Shown here piece by piece: positions 17,853 to 24,796 of a DNA stretch of 64,000 bases. Each line of letters starts with the position of its first letter. The stretch's first letter is position 1. The position numbers were made by a program, and so were the translations under genes. This stretch comes from Croceicoccus bisphenolivorans (GTDB lineage: Bacteria > Pseudomonadota > Alphaproteobacteria > Sphingomonadales > Sphingomonadaceae), in the NCBI RefSeq assembly GCF_001634625.1, contig NZ_LRSE01000013.1, positions 25,955 to 89,954 of the forward strand, in the 5' to 3' direction. The notes beneath the pieces are model-generated. The model searched no databases, was not told where the DNA came from, and was given only the letters and a program-made list of their open reading frames with translations.

Positions 17853-19691
17853 GTGGAAGTCATCGTGCCTTACCTCGAACGCGATAAAAAGACCGGCATA
17901 CTCCGCTACCGCAGGGTCTACCCTGTGCGGCTGCGGCCATTCATCAGCGAGCCTGGGTGCCGACCTGTCCAACTCAAGGTCACCCTGGAGGCCAGGGAGA
18001 TAACGGAACCTGGCGCTGCCGAGCGGTTCGAACGGGCTGCCCAGAGATATGCCTCGATCGTGGCTCGTGCGGAGAAGTTGGCTTCAGGGCGATACGACAC
18101 GCTCGCCCCGTCGACGATCAACATCCTCATGGATGCCTTCAGGTCACAACAGCTATCCGAAGATGCCGAACGGAGGCTGGACCCTGCTGCCAAGGCCCGT
18201 GGTGAGCAGGTTACCGAAGCAGCGAAGCTGGCGGGATTTGAGCTCCCTGTGGTGAGGCCCACGGCAAAGTGGTCCCAGGGCATACGTGTCACGATCGAAA
18301 CCGTCCTTGAGGTGTACCGAGGTCTCAGCGCCGATGGCGACATAGACGGTATCGTATGGGCTTGGGGCGACAAGGCCGAGGAGCTGGCAGAGGTGGCCGG
18401 TTTGGTGCTGGACCGTTCGAACCCGTCGTTCCAGACCCTTTGCCTGCGGCTCAACGAAACGGCGATCGCTGTCCACGAAGCCGAGCTGGGCCGCATGGAG
18501 GGGAAGATCATCGACACCCCGCCCATGCCTACACTTCCGATGACCAGCACTCCGCCGCCCGCGCCACTACGCTCGTTCCGTACGATCGTGGAGGACATGC
18601 TCGCTAACCCACGCTTCGAGATTGGGGGTCCTACCAGAGCCCAAGTCGGCACCGCTCTCAGATACCTCGGGGACGTTCTTGGCGATCCCTCGCCCGAGCA
18701 GCTCACGAAGACCGAGGTGGGCCGGTGGCTGGATGTCATCTCCCAGCGCCCCGCTTTCGTGACGGCTGCAGAGCGGGTGATGCCCTTGGGAGACCTCGTG
18801 GCCAAATACGAGGGGCAGGACGTTCAGCGTGCCAGCCAGGGGACACTGGAGAAGCACTGTCGTGTCCTTTCGAAACGGTGGAACCACGCGGTGAAGGAAG
18901 GACCCATTCCGGCGTCGATACCCAATCCGTTCGAGGGGCGATCGTTTGGGACAAAGTCGCGTGGACCCAAGGAGGTCGACGGGTTCACCGAAGGGGAGCT
19001 CAAAGACATCTTCAGCCTGCCATTCTTTGGTGGTGGGCCCCCGCCCCGCTGGGGGAAAGGCGAAGCCGCATACTGGCTGCCACTATTGGCCCTCTACACG
19101 GGTGCGCGGCCTGAGGAGGTCGCCCAGTTGGTAGTCGGGAACATCTATGGGGACCACGAGACCGAACGGCCTGTCTTCGACTTCGCTGGCACGAGCGCAC
19201 ACCCTGAGAAGGGGCAGCAGCGCCTTAAGACGCAGGAGAAGGGGACAGGTCCTCGCGTGTTTCCCATTCCCGCCGACCTGATCGCGCTCGGCTTCATGGA
19301 CTATGTGGAGTGGCTGCAGGACCACGGCGAAGAGGCCCTGTTCCCGAAGTTGCGGGTCCGCAACAAGTTCAACCGGCTCTACCCGTCATTCGGCGAACCT
19401 TGGTGCAATGCGCTTTACGATGCTGGCATCCTGAAGCGCCGCAGCGGACGGAAGCCCATGCGGGAGTTTCGGGATACTTTCGTTACCGGTGCAAGGGTAA
19501 GCCGCATCCCTGAACCTTCCATCGGGTACATCATTGGGCACACGGGAACAGGCGATGGCCAACCCCGCATGACGGCGAAATACGGCAAGCTCAACCCCCA
19601 CGCCGTATGGATCGATGAGTATCGCCCGCTGATCGACGTATTGGAGCTGGTGGAGCCGTGGAAGCCCCCTGAGGCGCCAGTCGCGAATTGA
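17853..19691 (+). CDS. Tyrosine recombinase/integrase of the island
   Basis: This 612-residue integrase begins EVIVPYLERDKKTGILRYRRVYPVRLRPF, the N-terminal domain (DUF6538 type) common in alphaproteobacterial island integrases, followed by a SAM-like core-binding region and a C-terminal catalytic domain. Catalytic residues visible are Arg in YTGARPEEVAQL (about 417), His in IIGHTGTG (about 563) and the nucleophilic Tyr in TAKYGKLNP (about 577). The HxxR box is MREFRDTF, with the usual His not His here. The GTG at 17853 follows AAAGGA. It should catalyse recombination between attL and attR; no separate excisionase is recognised. Confidence 0.93.
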   Translation: MEVIVPYLERDKKTGILRYRRVYPVRLRPFISEPGCRPVQLKVTLEAREITEPGAAERFERAAQRYASIVARAEKLASGRYDTLAPSTINILMDAFRSQQLSEDAERRLDPAAKARGEQVTEAAKLAGFELPVVRPTAKWSQGIRVTIETVLEVYRGLSADGDIDGIVWAWGDKAEELAEVAGLVLDRSNPSFQTLCLRLNETAIAVHEAELGRMEGKIIDTPPMPTLPMTSTPPPAPLRSFRTIVEDMLANPRFEIGGPTRAQVGTALRYLGDVLGDPSPEQLTKTEVGRWLDVISQRPAFVTAAERVMPLGDLVAKYEGQDVQRASQGTLEKHCRVLSKRWNHAVKEGPIPASIPNPFEGRSFGTKSRGPKEVDGFTEGELKDIFSLPFFGGGPPPRWGKGEAAYWLPLLALYTGARPEEVAQLVVGNIYGDHETERPVFDFAGTSAHPEKGQQRLKTQEKGTGPRVFPIPADLIALGFMDYVEWLQDHGEEALFPKLRVRNKFNRLYPSFGEPWCNALYDAGILKRRSGRKPMREFRDTFVTGARVSRIPEPSIGYIIGHTGTGDGQPRMTAKYGKLNPHAVWIDEYRPLIDVLELVEPWKPPEAPVAN

Positions 19692-19778
19692 ACAGCAGAC
19701 CGTAGAGATGGAGGTGGACACTGGCGTCTTCTTAAGGAATGTTGGGATACGACAAGCTGCAAAGAAATAGGGGGCCGC

Positions 19779-20099
19779 ATGCTAATAATTCCCGCCGTTG
19801 TGTTCTTCATTCTCGGGTGGCGAGTTGGTGGCAACGGTCGCCGCTTCGGCGCGAAGCATGCGATCGGGCTGCTGCTGTTCGGTTGTGTTTACGCAGTGGC
19901 TGCGGTGGACGCTTATTCTAAGCGTACGGCGGCTGCAGGTTTGGACCCATCCAGTGTCCTGAGCATGGGCAACCTTGTGTACGCATTCGGGTACGGCGCT
20001 GGCTTGTGTGGTGGTGCGATGCTGTTCGGCGGCTGGCTAGGTAATCGCCGTCGCATTAAGAAGGCGCTGGGGGCCACCTCAGCACGGTCCGAGGCATAA
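19779..20099 (+). CDS. Small island membrane protein (106 aa)
   Basis: No family is recognised. Three hydrophobic segments are seen: IIPAVVFFILGWRVG at the N-terminus, AIGLLLFGCVYAVAAVDAY, and LVYAFGYGAGLCGGAMLFGGWLG. A basic tail NRRRIKKALGATSARSEA follows. ATG at 19779 after AGGGGG. It lies 87 bases after the integrase on the same strand and before a small lipoprotein. Membrane location is inferred; function is unknown. Confidence 0.7.
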   Translation: MLIIPAVVFFILGWRVGGNGRRFGAKHAIGLLLFGCVYAVAAVDAYSKRTAAAGLDPSSVLSMGNLVYAFGYGAGLCGGAMLFGGWLGNRRRIKKALGATSARSEA

Positions 20100-20158
20100 G
20101 GCGCGTTGGGCGCTTCGTTCCGATCGGCCAGGCTACGGCGGAGGCCACGCTGACGCGG

Positions 20159-20368
20159 TTGTACCTCCTTCCCGTCGCGCTCGTTGCAGTCGCCGGTTGC
20201 GATCCGAATGCATCGCCCACTTATGGTGACACGGGCCTGCCGAAGAATTGCCGCGCCATCATCCAGGCGAACCTTGAGGGGTGGCATGCCGAAAGTTACA
20301 CCGCCGACGAAGCCCTGACCTCGATCGAGCGAAACTGCGGGGAGAATGGGCATTCGTGGGGTCGCTAA
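20159..20368 (+). CDS. Small putative lipoprotein (69 aa)
   Basis: A short secreted-type product: MYLLPVALVAVAGC is a compact lipoprotein signal with the lipobox Cys at residue 14, and the mature part CDPNASPTYGDTGLPKNCRAI has two further cysteines. The only practical start is the TTG at 20159, with GGAGG at 20140-20144, rather far upstream, so the exact start is uncertain. It resembles in size the small outer-membrane spanins of phages (Rz1) but lacks their Pro-rich character. Function unknown. Confidence 0.55.
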   Translation: MYLLPVALVAVAGCDPNASPTYGDTGLPKNCRAIIQANLEGWHAESYTADEALTSIERNCGENGHSWGR

Positions 20369-20406
20369 GGGGGTGGTCCCCGTCCCTATCCGCGTAGGCC
20401 GGATCG

Positions 20407-21276
20407 TTAGATCAGGTCATCCCATCCGTCGTCCGCATGACCCACAAAGCGGCCCATCGCCTCGACGAGACCAGGTGCATACTCCTCGAGCACCTCGGCG
20501 AGGAGACGGGGGGGCAATTCCATATCCATCACCGGTCGGAGGCTCTTGGCTGCTTTGCGTTTCAGCTGAGCCTCACGGGCATCCTGATCCCAGTCCGGTG
20601 TCTCTCTGCCACCCTTCTCGAGCCGTTCGGTCTCCCGCCTAGCTGCGGACCATGAGAGAACTGGGTGCTGCGTAGGGTCGACCTCAGCCGCCACGAGTGT
20701 TTTCCGTGCAGACCGCATATTGGAGACTGCGCGGGGGCCGATGCCGTAGAGTGCCGCTGTCTTTGCAATGGAAACATCGTCTCCACGGGCAACTGCGGCC
20801 CACGCGGCATCCATCTTGTCCGTAGGTGACATGGAGAGCCGGTTCTTCTTATTGTCGCGTACACTCTCTTGGATGGCCCAATGGACCCGACCGGCACCCG
20901 TCAGTTCCGACTGGAGAGCTTGCACGGGTACGGGTTCTGTCCTTCCCGCCTGTCGGTATGCCTCGAGCCTGTGGTGGCCGTCGAGCAGATACCAGCTGTC
21001 ACCGAACGCTGCGATGGTGACGGGGTCCAGATCGGTCCCTGCCTTCGCGATCCTGGCGAGCTCAGCAATGTGCCGTTCGCTCCTACCAGGGGCATAAGCG
21101 ATGCTATCGAAGCGGGGTTGAAAGACGGCACTGTTTTCGCGGATGCTGTCGAGATGCAGGTAGGCTGGCGATCCTGTTAGCGAGGCTTCGGCAGCTGCTT
21201 CGGCCAGGGCCTGTATCTCTTGGGATCGCGCGTCACGCGTCGGTATGGCAAGGGTGTGCATCTGGGTTTCCGGCAT
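20407..21276 (-). CDS. ParB/Srx-superfamily DNA-binding protein
   Basis: This 289-residue protein has a ParB-like N-terminal domain. DGHHRLEAYRQAG at about residues 99-111 is the nucleotide/catalytic loop of the ParB/sulfiredoxin superfamily, followed by SMSPTDKMDAAWAAVARGDDVSIAKTAALYGIGPRAVSNM, a helix-turn-helix. Such proteins in phages and islands are often partition-like or regulatory rather than true chromosome partition proteins, and no parA or parS cluster is seen here. Start at ATG 21276; other in-frame ATGs lie at 21291 and 21261. It is the first gene on the minus strand after a 252-base gap containing two direct copies of GTGGCCG near 21499 and 21517. Confidence 0.8.
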   Translation of the reverse strand: MPETQMHTLAIPTRDARSQEIQALAEAAAEASLTGSPAYLHLDSIRENSAVFQPRFDSIAYAPGRSERHIAELARIAKAGTDLDPVTIAAFGDSWYLLDGHHRLEAYRQAGRTEPVPVQALQSELTGAGRVHWAIQESVRDNKKNRLSMSPTDKMDAAWAAVARGDDVSIAKTAALYGIGPRAVSNMRSARKTLVAAEVDPTQHPVLSWSAARRETERLEKGGRETPDWDQDAREAQLKRKAAKSLRPVMDMELPPRLLAEVLEEYAPGLVEAMGRFVGHADDGWDDLI

Positions 21277-21528
21277 CAAACTTCTGCGCATTTGGCCTAT
21301 GCATGGTGCAGAGGCAAGCCCTAAGGTACCGTAGGGCATCCACTGGGCCCACACGGGCCTGTAGATGCCATGGGGCGGGGCGCGGCTACTACGGGTGTGG
21401 GGTTTCTCTGGGTTGCCTGTTGGGGCTCTGGGGGCTCCTGTAGGTCCCTCGGTGGCCGTCTGGGCATCCGCCCTGAAACCGCTTTTGCTCCACTACGGCC
21501 ACCCGATTATTTTCGGCCACTCGCGGCC

Positions 21529-22080
21529 TTAGGAGGCATCCTCAAGTGCCCGATAGACAGACGCACGAGCGATGCGCAGCTGCTTCGAGATTTGGGTGGG
21601 TGTAACACCCTCCGCCCTGAGCCGCCTTACGTCCTCCACAGGCACCGTGGGCTTCCGTCCCTTGTAGACACCAGCTGCCTTGGCCTTCGCGATCCCTTCG
21701 GCCTGTCGCTCCTTCCTCAGCGCGGTCTCAAACTGCGCGAAGACCCCCAGCATCTGAAGGAAGGCGATGCCAGCCGCAGAGGAGGTGTCGATCGGCTGCT
21801 CGGTCGCCTGCAGGTGGGCACCCTTGGACCTGATGGTCCCAACGATGTCCTCAAGGTCCTTCACGGAACGGGCCAGCCGGTCGATGCGGGTCACCATCAA
21901 GGTGTCGCCCTCACGGAGGAAGTCGAGGACCGTCTGCAGCTCCTCGCGGCCCTTCAGGCTTGTGCCTGACCGCTTCTCGGCGCGGACGGTGGCGCACCCT
22001 GCAGCCTTGAGGGCGTCTACCTGGATAGTGCAGTCCTGGTCTTCCGAGCTCGCTCTGGCGTATCCGATCGTCGTGGTCAT
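21529..22080 (-). CDS. Serine recombinase (resolvase/invertase family)
   Basis: A 183-residue small serine recombinase. The N-terminal catalytic domain starts TTTIGYARASSEDQD, with the nucleophilic Ser in RASS. TRIDRLARSVKDLEDIV and FAQFETALRKERQAEGI are the conserved arginine-rich catalytic and E-helix regions, and the C-terminal HTH is GVTPTQISKQLRIARASVYRAL. It is the size of Tn3-type resolvases and Pin/Hin invertases. It could resolve multimers or invert a segment, but no clear crossover-site pair was found. Promoter and palindromic operator candidate at 22096-22140. Confidence 0.92.
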   Translation of the reverse strand: MTTTIGYARASSEDQDCTIQVDALKAAGCATVRAEKRSGTSLKGREELQTVLDFLREGDTLMVTRIDRLARSVKDLEDIVGTIRSKGAHLQATEQPIDTSSAAGIAFLQMLGVFAQFETALRKERQAEGIAKAKAAGVYKGRKPTVPVEDVRRLRAEGVTPTQISKQLRIARASVYRALEDAS

Positions 22081-22095
22081 GATTGTGTCTCTCTA

Positions 22096-22140
22096 GGGTC
22101 TAGACCCGACCCTTTGCACTGTCTCATTCCTCTATGTCAA
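22096..22140 (-). promoter_or_regulatory. Resolvase promoter with 12-bp palindrome
   Basis: On the minus strand TTGACA (22140-22135) is followed downstream by the perfect palindrome GGGTCTAGACCC (22107-22096), ending 16 bases before the ATG. The palindrome lies where a repressor would block transcription or where the recombinase itself might bind. Confidence 0.45.
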
Positions 22141-22729
22141 CCCTAATGGGACAAGAAGGATGTCTCACGCCACCGTCTCCTACGAGTATACCCCAACGGA
22201 CGGCTGGCCGCTCTAGTGCCACCGTGGCGGCAAATGTCGTCGCGGGGGAGGTGGCCAATGCCGATTACCCTTAGGCCCCCCAATGTGCCGAGTGGTCGAC
22301 GATCGGAGCGATAGCGAGGGTGGGGGGTAACTCGGCGACTGGCGATCCGGTGCGAGGTCGGGTTGAGAGAATGACGGGAATGTCATGGGTCCCCTACGGG
22401 TCCCTCCCAGTCGCCCTGATGTTACCTGCGGAAATCCCGAAATCACAATTCAAAACTGGCGGCTTCGCTGCAGGCCACTTTGCAGGTCCGACCCCTCCCT
22501 CTTTTCCTGCGTTTCTGTGCATTCCCAGGGCGCAAGCCAGCTTCAGGCCAGCACTAGTGCCGAATAATGCACAACCAACCGACGCGGCGTCTCGGGGCGG
22601 GGTCTGTCAGGCCCTCAGCCACCAATAGGGCCGACCATCGCAAAACCGTCGCCAAAACGACGTCGCGGTGATGGTGTGCGAGTTGTACAACCTGCCCAGG
22701 TCGCTCCTGGGCTGCCGAAAGCCCCCAAA
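22141..22729. other. Island intergenic region without supported gene
   Basis: About 590 bases between the divergent resolvase and possible BRO-N-like genes. Open frames here have poor ribosome sites and no recognisable features. It presumably holds the promoter of the following gene; TTGTACAA at 22683-22690 is an AT-richer palindrome just before it. Nothing else is seen. Confidence 0.4.
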
Positions 22730-23329
22730 ATGCAAACCTATGCCACCCCAGCGGTCCCTGTACGCCGTGCCCCCTCACACCTGAGGAGCGGCCTTGCCCC
22801 TCTGGTCAGTCCTGCCGTTCCACTTACTCAAGCCTCCGACGACGCGGTCAGCGAGGAAATCCTCTTCCACCGCAATCCCATTCGCATCGTGGTGGCCAAC
22901 GGGACCCTTTGGTTCGCCGCACCCGACCTTGTCGATGCTTTGGGTTGGGCACCATGGACCCTCGAGACGGCCAAGACCTCCCCAGCCATCCCAAGCTACT
23001 GTCGCAGCACAGGCATCGAGCTCGAGGACCCCGAGATTGAGGGAGAGCCCGACGGGGCCGTCACCCTACTGTCTCCGATTGGAGTATGGCTCTGGACCGA
23101 AGCCACGGATGCCCTCCGAGCGCAGCATCTCACGTCGTGGACGAAGAGGCAGATGCTGGAGCTGGTGCCGACCGTCCGGCGTGACGATCCCGCCTCGTTC
23201 CTCGCACTCATGCCCAGCGGTCTACTTCCGCCTCACCCGACCAAACGCTCCGGCAGGCATCGAGAGTGGATCGACCTGAAGGAAGCCCACCCATATCTCA
23301 GGTGGGAGCGCATAGACCGGTCGCACTAA
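22730..23329 (+). CDS. Possible BRO-N-like (phage antirepressor-type) protein
   Basis: A 199-residue protein whose central part EEILFHRNPIRIVVANGTLWFAAPDLVDALGW resembles the BRO-N domain found in phage antirepressors, where this fold binds DNA. A Pro/Arg-rich N-terminal arm precedes it. The C-terminal part (LTSWTKRQMLELVPTVRRDD, then RSGRHREWIDLKEAHPYLRW) shows no known partner domain. Start ATG 22730; a GTG at 22676 would add 18 residues. It ends just before a clean terminator, so it is a single-gene transcript on the plus strand. Confidence 0.6.
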   Translation: MQTYATPAVPVRRAPSHLRSGLAPLVSPAVPLTQASDDAVSEEILFHRNPIRIVVANGTLWFAAPDLVDALGWAPWTLETAKTSPAIPSYCRSTGIELEDPEIEGEPDGAVTLLSPIGVWLWTEATDALRAQHLTSWTKRQMLELVPTVRRDDPASFLALMPSGLLPPHPTKRSGRHREWIDLKEAHPYLRWERIDRSH

Positions 23330-23335
23330 ATGATA

Positions 23336-23372
23336 CCCCCAGGAAGCCTCAGGGCCTCCTGGGGGATTTTTT
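23336..23372 (+). terminator. Rho-independent terminator in the island
   Basis: CCCCCAGGA pairs with TCCTGGGGG, extended by AGCC/GGGC around a short loop, and ATTTTTT follows. It ends the possible BRO-N-like gene and faces the minus-strand small genes. Confidence 0.88.
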
Positions 23373-23401
23373 CGAAATGCTATGAAGCTGGCGAAGGCGT
23401 C

Positions 23402-23602
23402 TCAGTGTGGCAACGGGGTCGAGGGCGCAGGAACCAACCGCAAGTCGGGAGGCAACTGCTCCTCGGCCTCGTCGTCCCATTCGTCCGGTAGGTCCTGGTA
23501 GAAGAGGCGCAGGAAGTTCGTCCTGTTCCGCTCCCTTCCTAGCTTCTCGAGCCAGCGGTCAATCTCGGCCCAGTGGCCCTCAAGGTCAAATCCTTCGGAC
23601 AT
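23402..23602 (-). CDS. Small island protein (66 aa)
   Basis: A 66-residue acidic, helical protein starting MSEGFDLEGHWAEIDRWLEK at ATG 23602, with RERNRTNFLRLFYQDLPDEWDDEAEEQ in the middle and a Pro-rich end. It starts five bases after the stop of the upstream 52-residue gene, so the two are probably translated together. A longer in-frame reading (up to 23812) exists, but its extra part is arginine-rich shadow sequence of the other small gene. No family recognised. Confidence 0.6.
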   Translation of the reverse strand: MSEGFDLEGHWAEIDRWLEKLGRERNRTNFLRLFYQDLPDEWDDEAEEQLPPDLRLVPAPSTPLPH

Positions 23603-23607
23603 GCCGC

Positions 23608-23766
23608 TTAGCCACTCGCCGCCAACAAGCGCCTCAGGTCCGCTTCTGTCACCACAACGCTCTGTGGGCCCCGCTCGGTATCCTTCTGGCATAGGACGAT
23701 GACGCCGTCTCCCATATGCTGCGCGATGCCATCGGCCAAAGCTGTAGTCCCCTGTATTCGGCTCAT
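23608..23766 (-). CDS. Small island protein (52 aa)
   Basis: A 52-residue frame begins MSRIQGTTALADGIAQHMGD and continues with VIVLCQKDTERGPQSVVVTE and a short helix ADLRRLLAASG. The ATG at 23766 is preceded by GGGAGG at about nine bases, the best ribosome site in this area. The amino-acid pattern (strand, strand, helix; buried hydrophobics) is far more protein-like than the overlapping longer frame. The small size and place beside attR would fit a recombination directionality factor or other island regulator, but there is no direct evidence. Confidence 0.62.
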   Translation of the reverse strand: MSRIQGTTALADGIAQHMGDGVIVLCQKDTERGPQSVVVTEADLRRLLAASG

Positions 23767-23874
23767 ATCGTCGGGCCTCCCGCCCTTGAAAGTGGTACAA
23801 AACCGAGTACATTGATGTCACCTCGGTGCTCAAAAAGCCAAGGAAATCAGCCGTTAGGAGCAGGGACTATCTCC

Positions 23875-23891
23875 TCCTCGCGGGGCATCCA
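23875..23891 (+). repeat. attR, 17-bp copy of tRNA-Gln 3' end
   Basis: Exact copy of the attL core without the rest of the tRNA. It marks the right boundary of the island and lies 26 bases before the stop of the sigma-like gene. Confidence 0.9.
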
Positions 23892-23916
23892 ATCCTTGCA
23901 TCTCGGGTAGCAGCGG

Positions 23917-24684
23917 TCAGTTCAGCGCGGCGCCGTCCACTTGCGCGCGAAGATTACGCAGGATGCGGCGCGAGATCTGGCGCTGTTTTTCATTGTCGAG
24001 CGGCAGGTCGGCGTCGAACTTGGCATCGTCGCTTTCGGCAAAGACATAGCGGGTGACGATCGCCCTTTCCCGCGCAAGATCGCGTTCCACCGCCGCCAGT
24101 TCGTCCGGATGCACCGTTCCGGGCATTGTTTCCCGCTTGCGCAGCGTGTCCTTCGCGATCTCTCGACAGGCGCGTTCGCGCATCCGGTCTTCATACCGTT
24201 CCAGCATGGCGTCGAACGCCTCTCGCGCGATGCGGGTGGCGACCATGGCCTCTACCCTCGATTGCGCCAGATCGTCCTCGATCTCGAACGGAGTGCGTTC
24301 GGCGTCATCGGCAAGCAGGGCATCGAGCGAGACCGTGCGGGCCCCGACTCTTTTCGCGCTGTCACGCGAATCCAGCCGCACCCTGTGGCGCAGCGCCTGC
24401 AGTTCGCAGCGCAGCTGCCAGTTCACGAACGTGGTGAACCGTGCGCGTTCCGGATCGTAGTCGCATATAGCCCTGTGCACGCCGATCGCGCAGGCCTGCC
24501 GCGCATCGTCTGCCATGTCGGTCAGGCCATAGGCCCGCGTGAAATGCCGGATGCGCGGTGCGATGAGTTGCAGGATGCGATCGAAATGCCGGTTCCGCCT
24601 GGCCTCTGTCCGCATGTCGGCGTCGGCGGGCAAGGCCCGGATCGCGGCGACTTCGCGTTCGAGGGCATCGGTCGTGGCGGACAT
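23917..24684 (-). CDS. Sigma-70-like protein, region 2 only
   Basis: A 255-residue protein with a convincing sigma-70 region 2: HFDRILQLIAPRIRHFTRAYGLTDMADDARQACAIGVHRAICDYDPERARFTTFVNWQLRCELQALRHRVR (about residues 33-105), including the core-binding helix and the aromatic -10 element stretch. The rest (KRVGARTVSLDALL, then helices to the C-terminus) shows no region-4 helix-turn-helix. It may be a divergent sigma factor, a sigma-derived regulator, or a region-4 variant too far changed to see. No anti-sigma partner is adjacent. The island inserted just beyond its 3' end. Confidence 0.75.
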   Translation of the reverse strand: MSATTDALEREVAAIRALPADADMRTEARRNRHFDRILQLIAPRIRHFTRAYGLTDMADDARQACAIGVHRAICDYDPERARFTTFVNWQLRCELQALRHRVRLDSRDSAKRVGARTVSLDALLADDAERTPFEIEDDLAQSRVEAMVATRIAREAFDAMLERYEDRMRERACREIAKDTLRKRETMPGTVHPDELAAVERDLARERAIVTRYVFAESDDAKFDADLPLDNEKQRQISRRILRNLRAQVDGAALN

Positions 24685-24796
24685 CGGCGCGTCAACTCCC
24701 TGCTGCCGGCACGACTGGCCGGAGCAAACAGGGTTAACGGCGGCGCCTCAACACCACGCGCAGCGGCGGATAGGCAGTTTCCCGTAGGTTTTTCGA

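Larger units (their letters stand above)
17738..23891. mobile_element. Genomic island integrated in tRNA-Gln(CTG)
   Basis: This 6.15-kb segment is bounded by 17-bp direct repeats (tRNA 3' end at 17738-17754 and a copy at 23875-23891). A tyrosine integrase starts 98 bases inside the left end. Contents in order are integrase, small membrane protein, small lipoprotein, ParB-like protein (minus), serine recombinase (minus), possible BRO-N-like protein, and two small coupled genes (minus). No capsid, portal, replication, transfer or known defence gene is recognisable. It could be a minimal integrative element, phage satellite or decayed prophage. The chromosomal gene order resumes with a sigma-like gene 26 bases past the right end. 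Confidence 0.9.

Noticed and set aside
20407..21276. Plasmid or chromosome partition (ParAB) locus
   Set aside because: No ParA ATPase and no parS repeats next to the ParB-like gene; it belongs to the integrated island.
22320..22628. 102-codon frame in the island intergenic region
   Set aside because: No ribosome site, low-complexity Pro/Ala content, no domain.
23402..23833. Single 143-residue island gene on the minus strand
   Set aside because: Upper half is arginine-rich and in the wrong frame; two shorter frames with better start sites explain the region.
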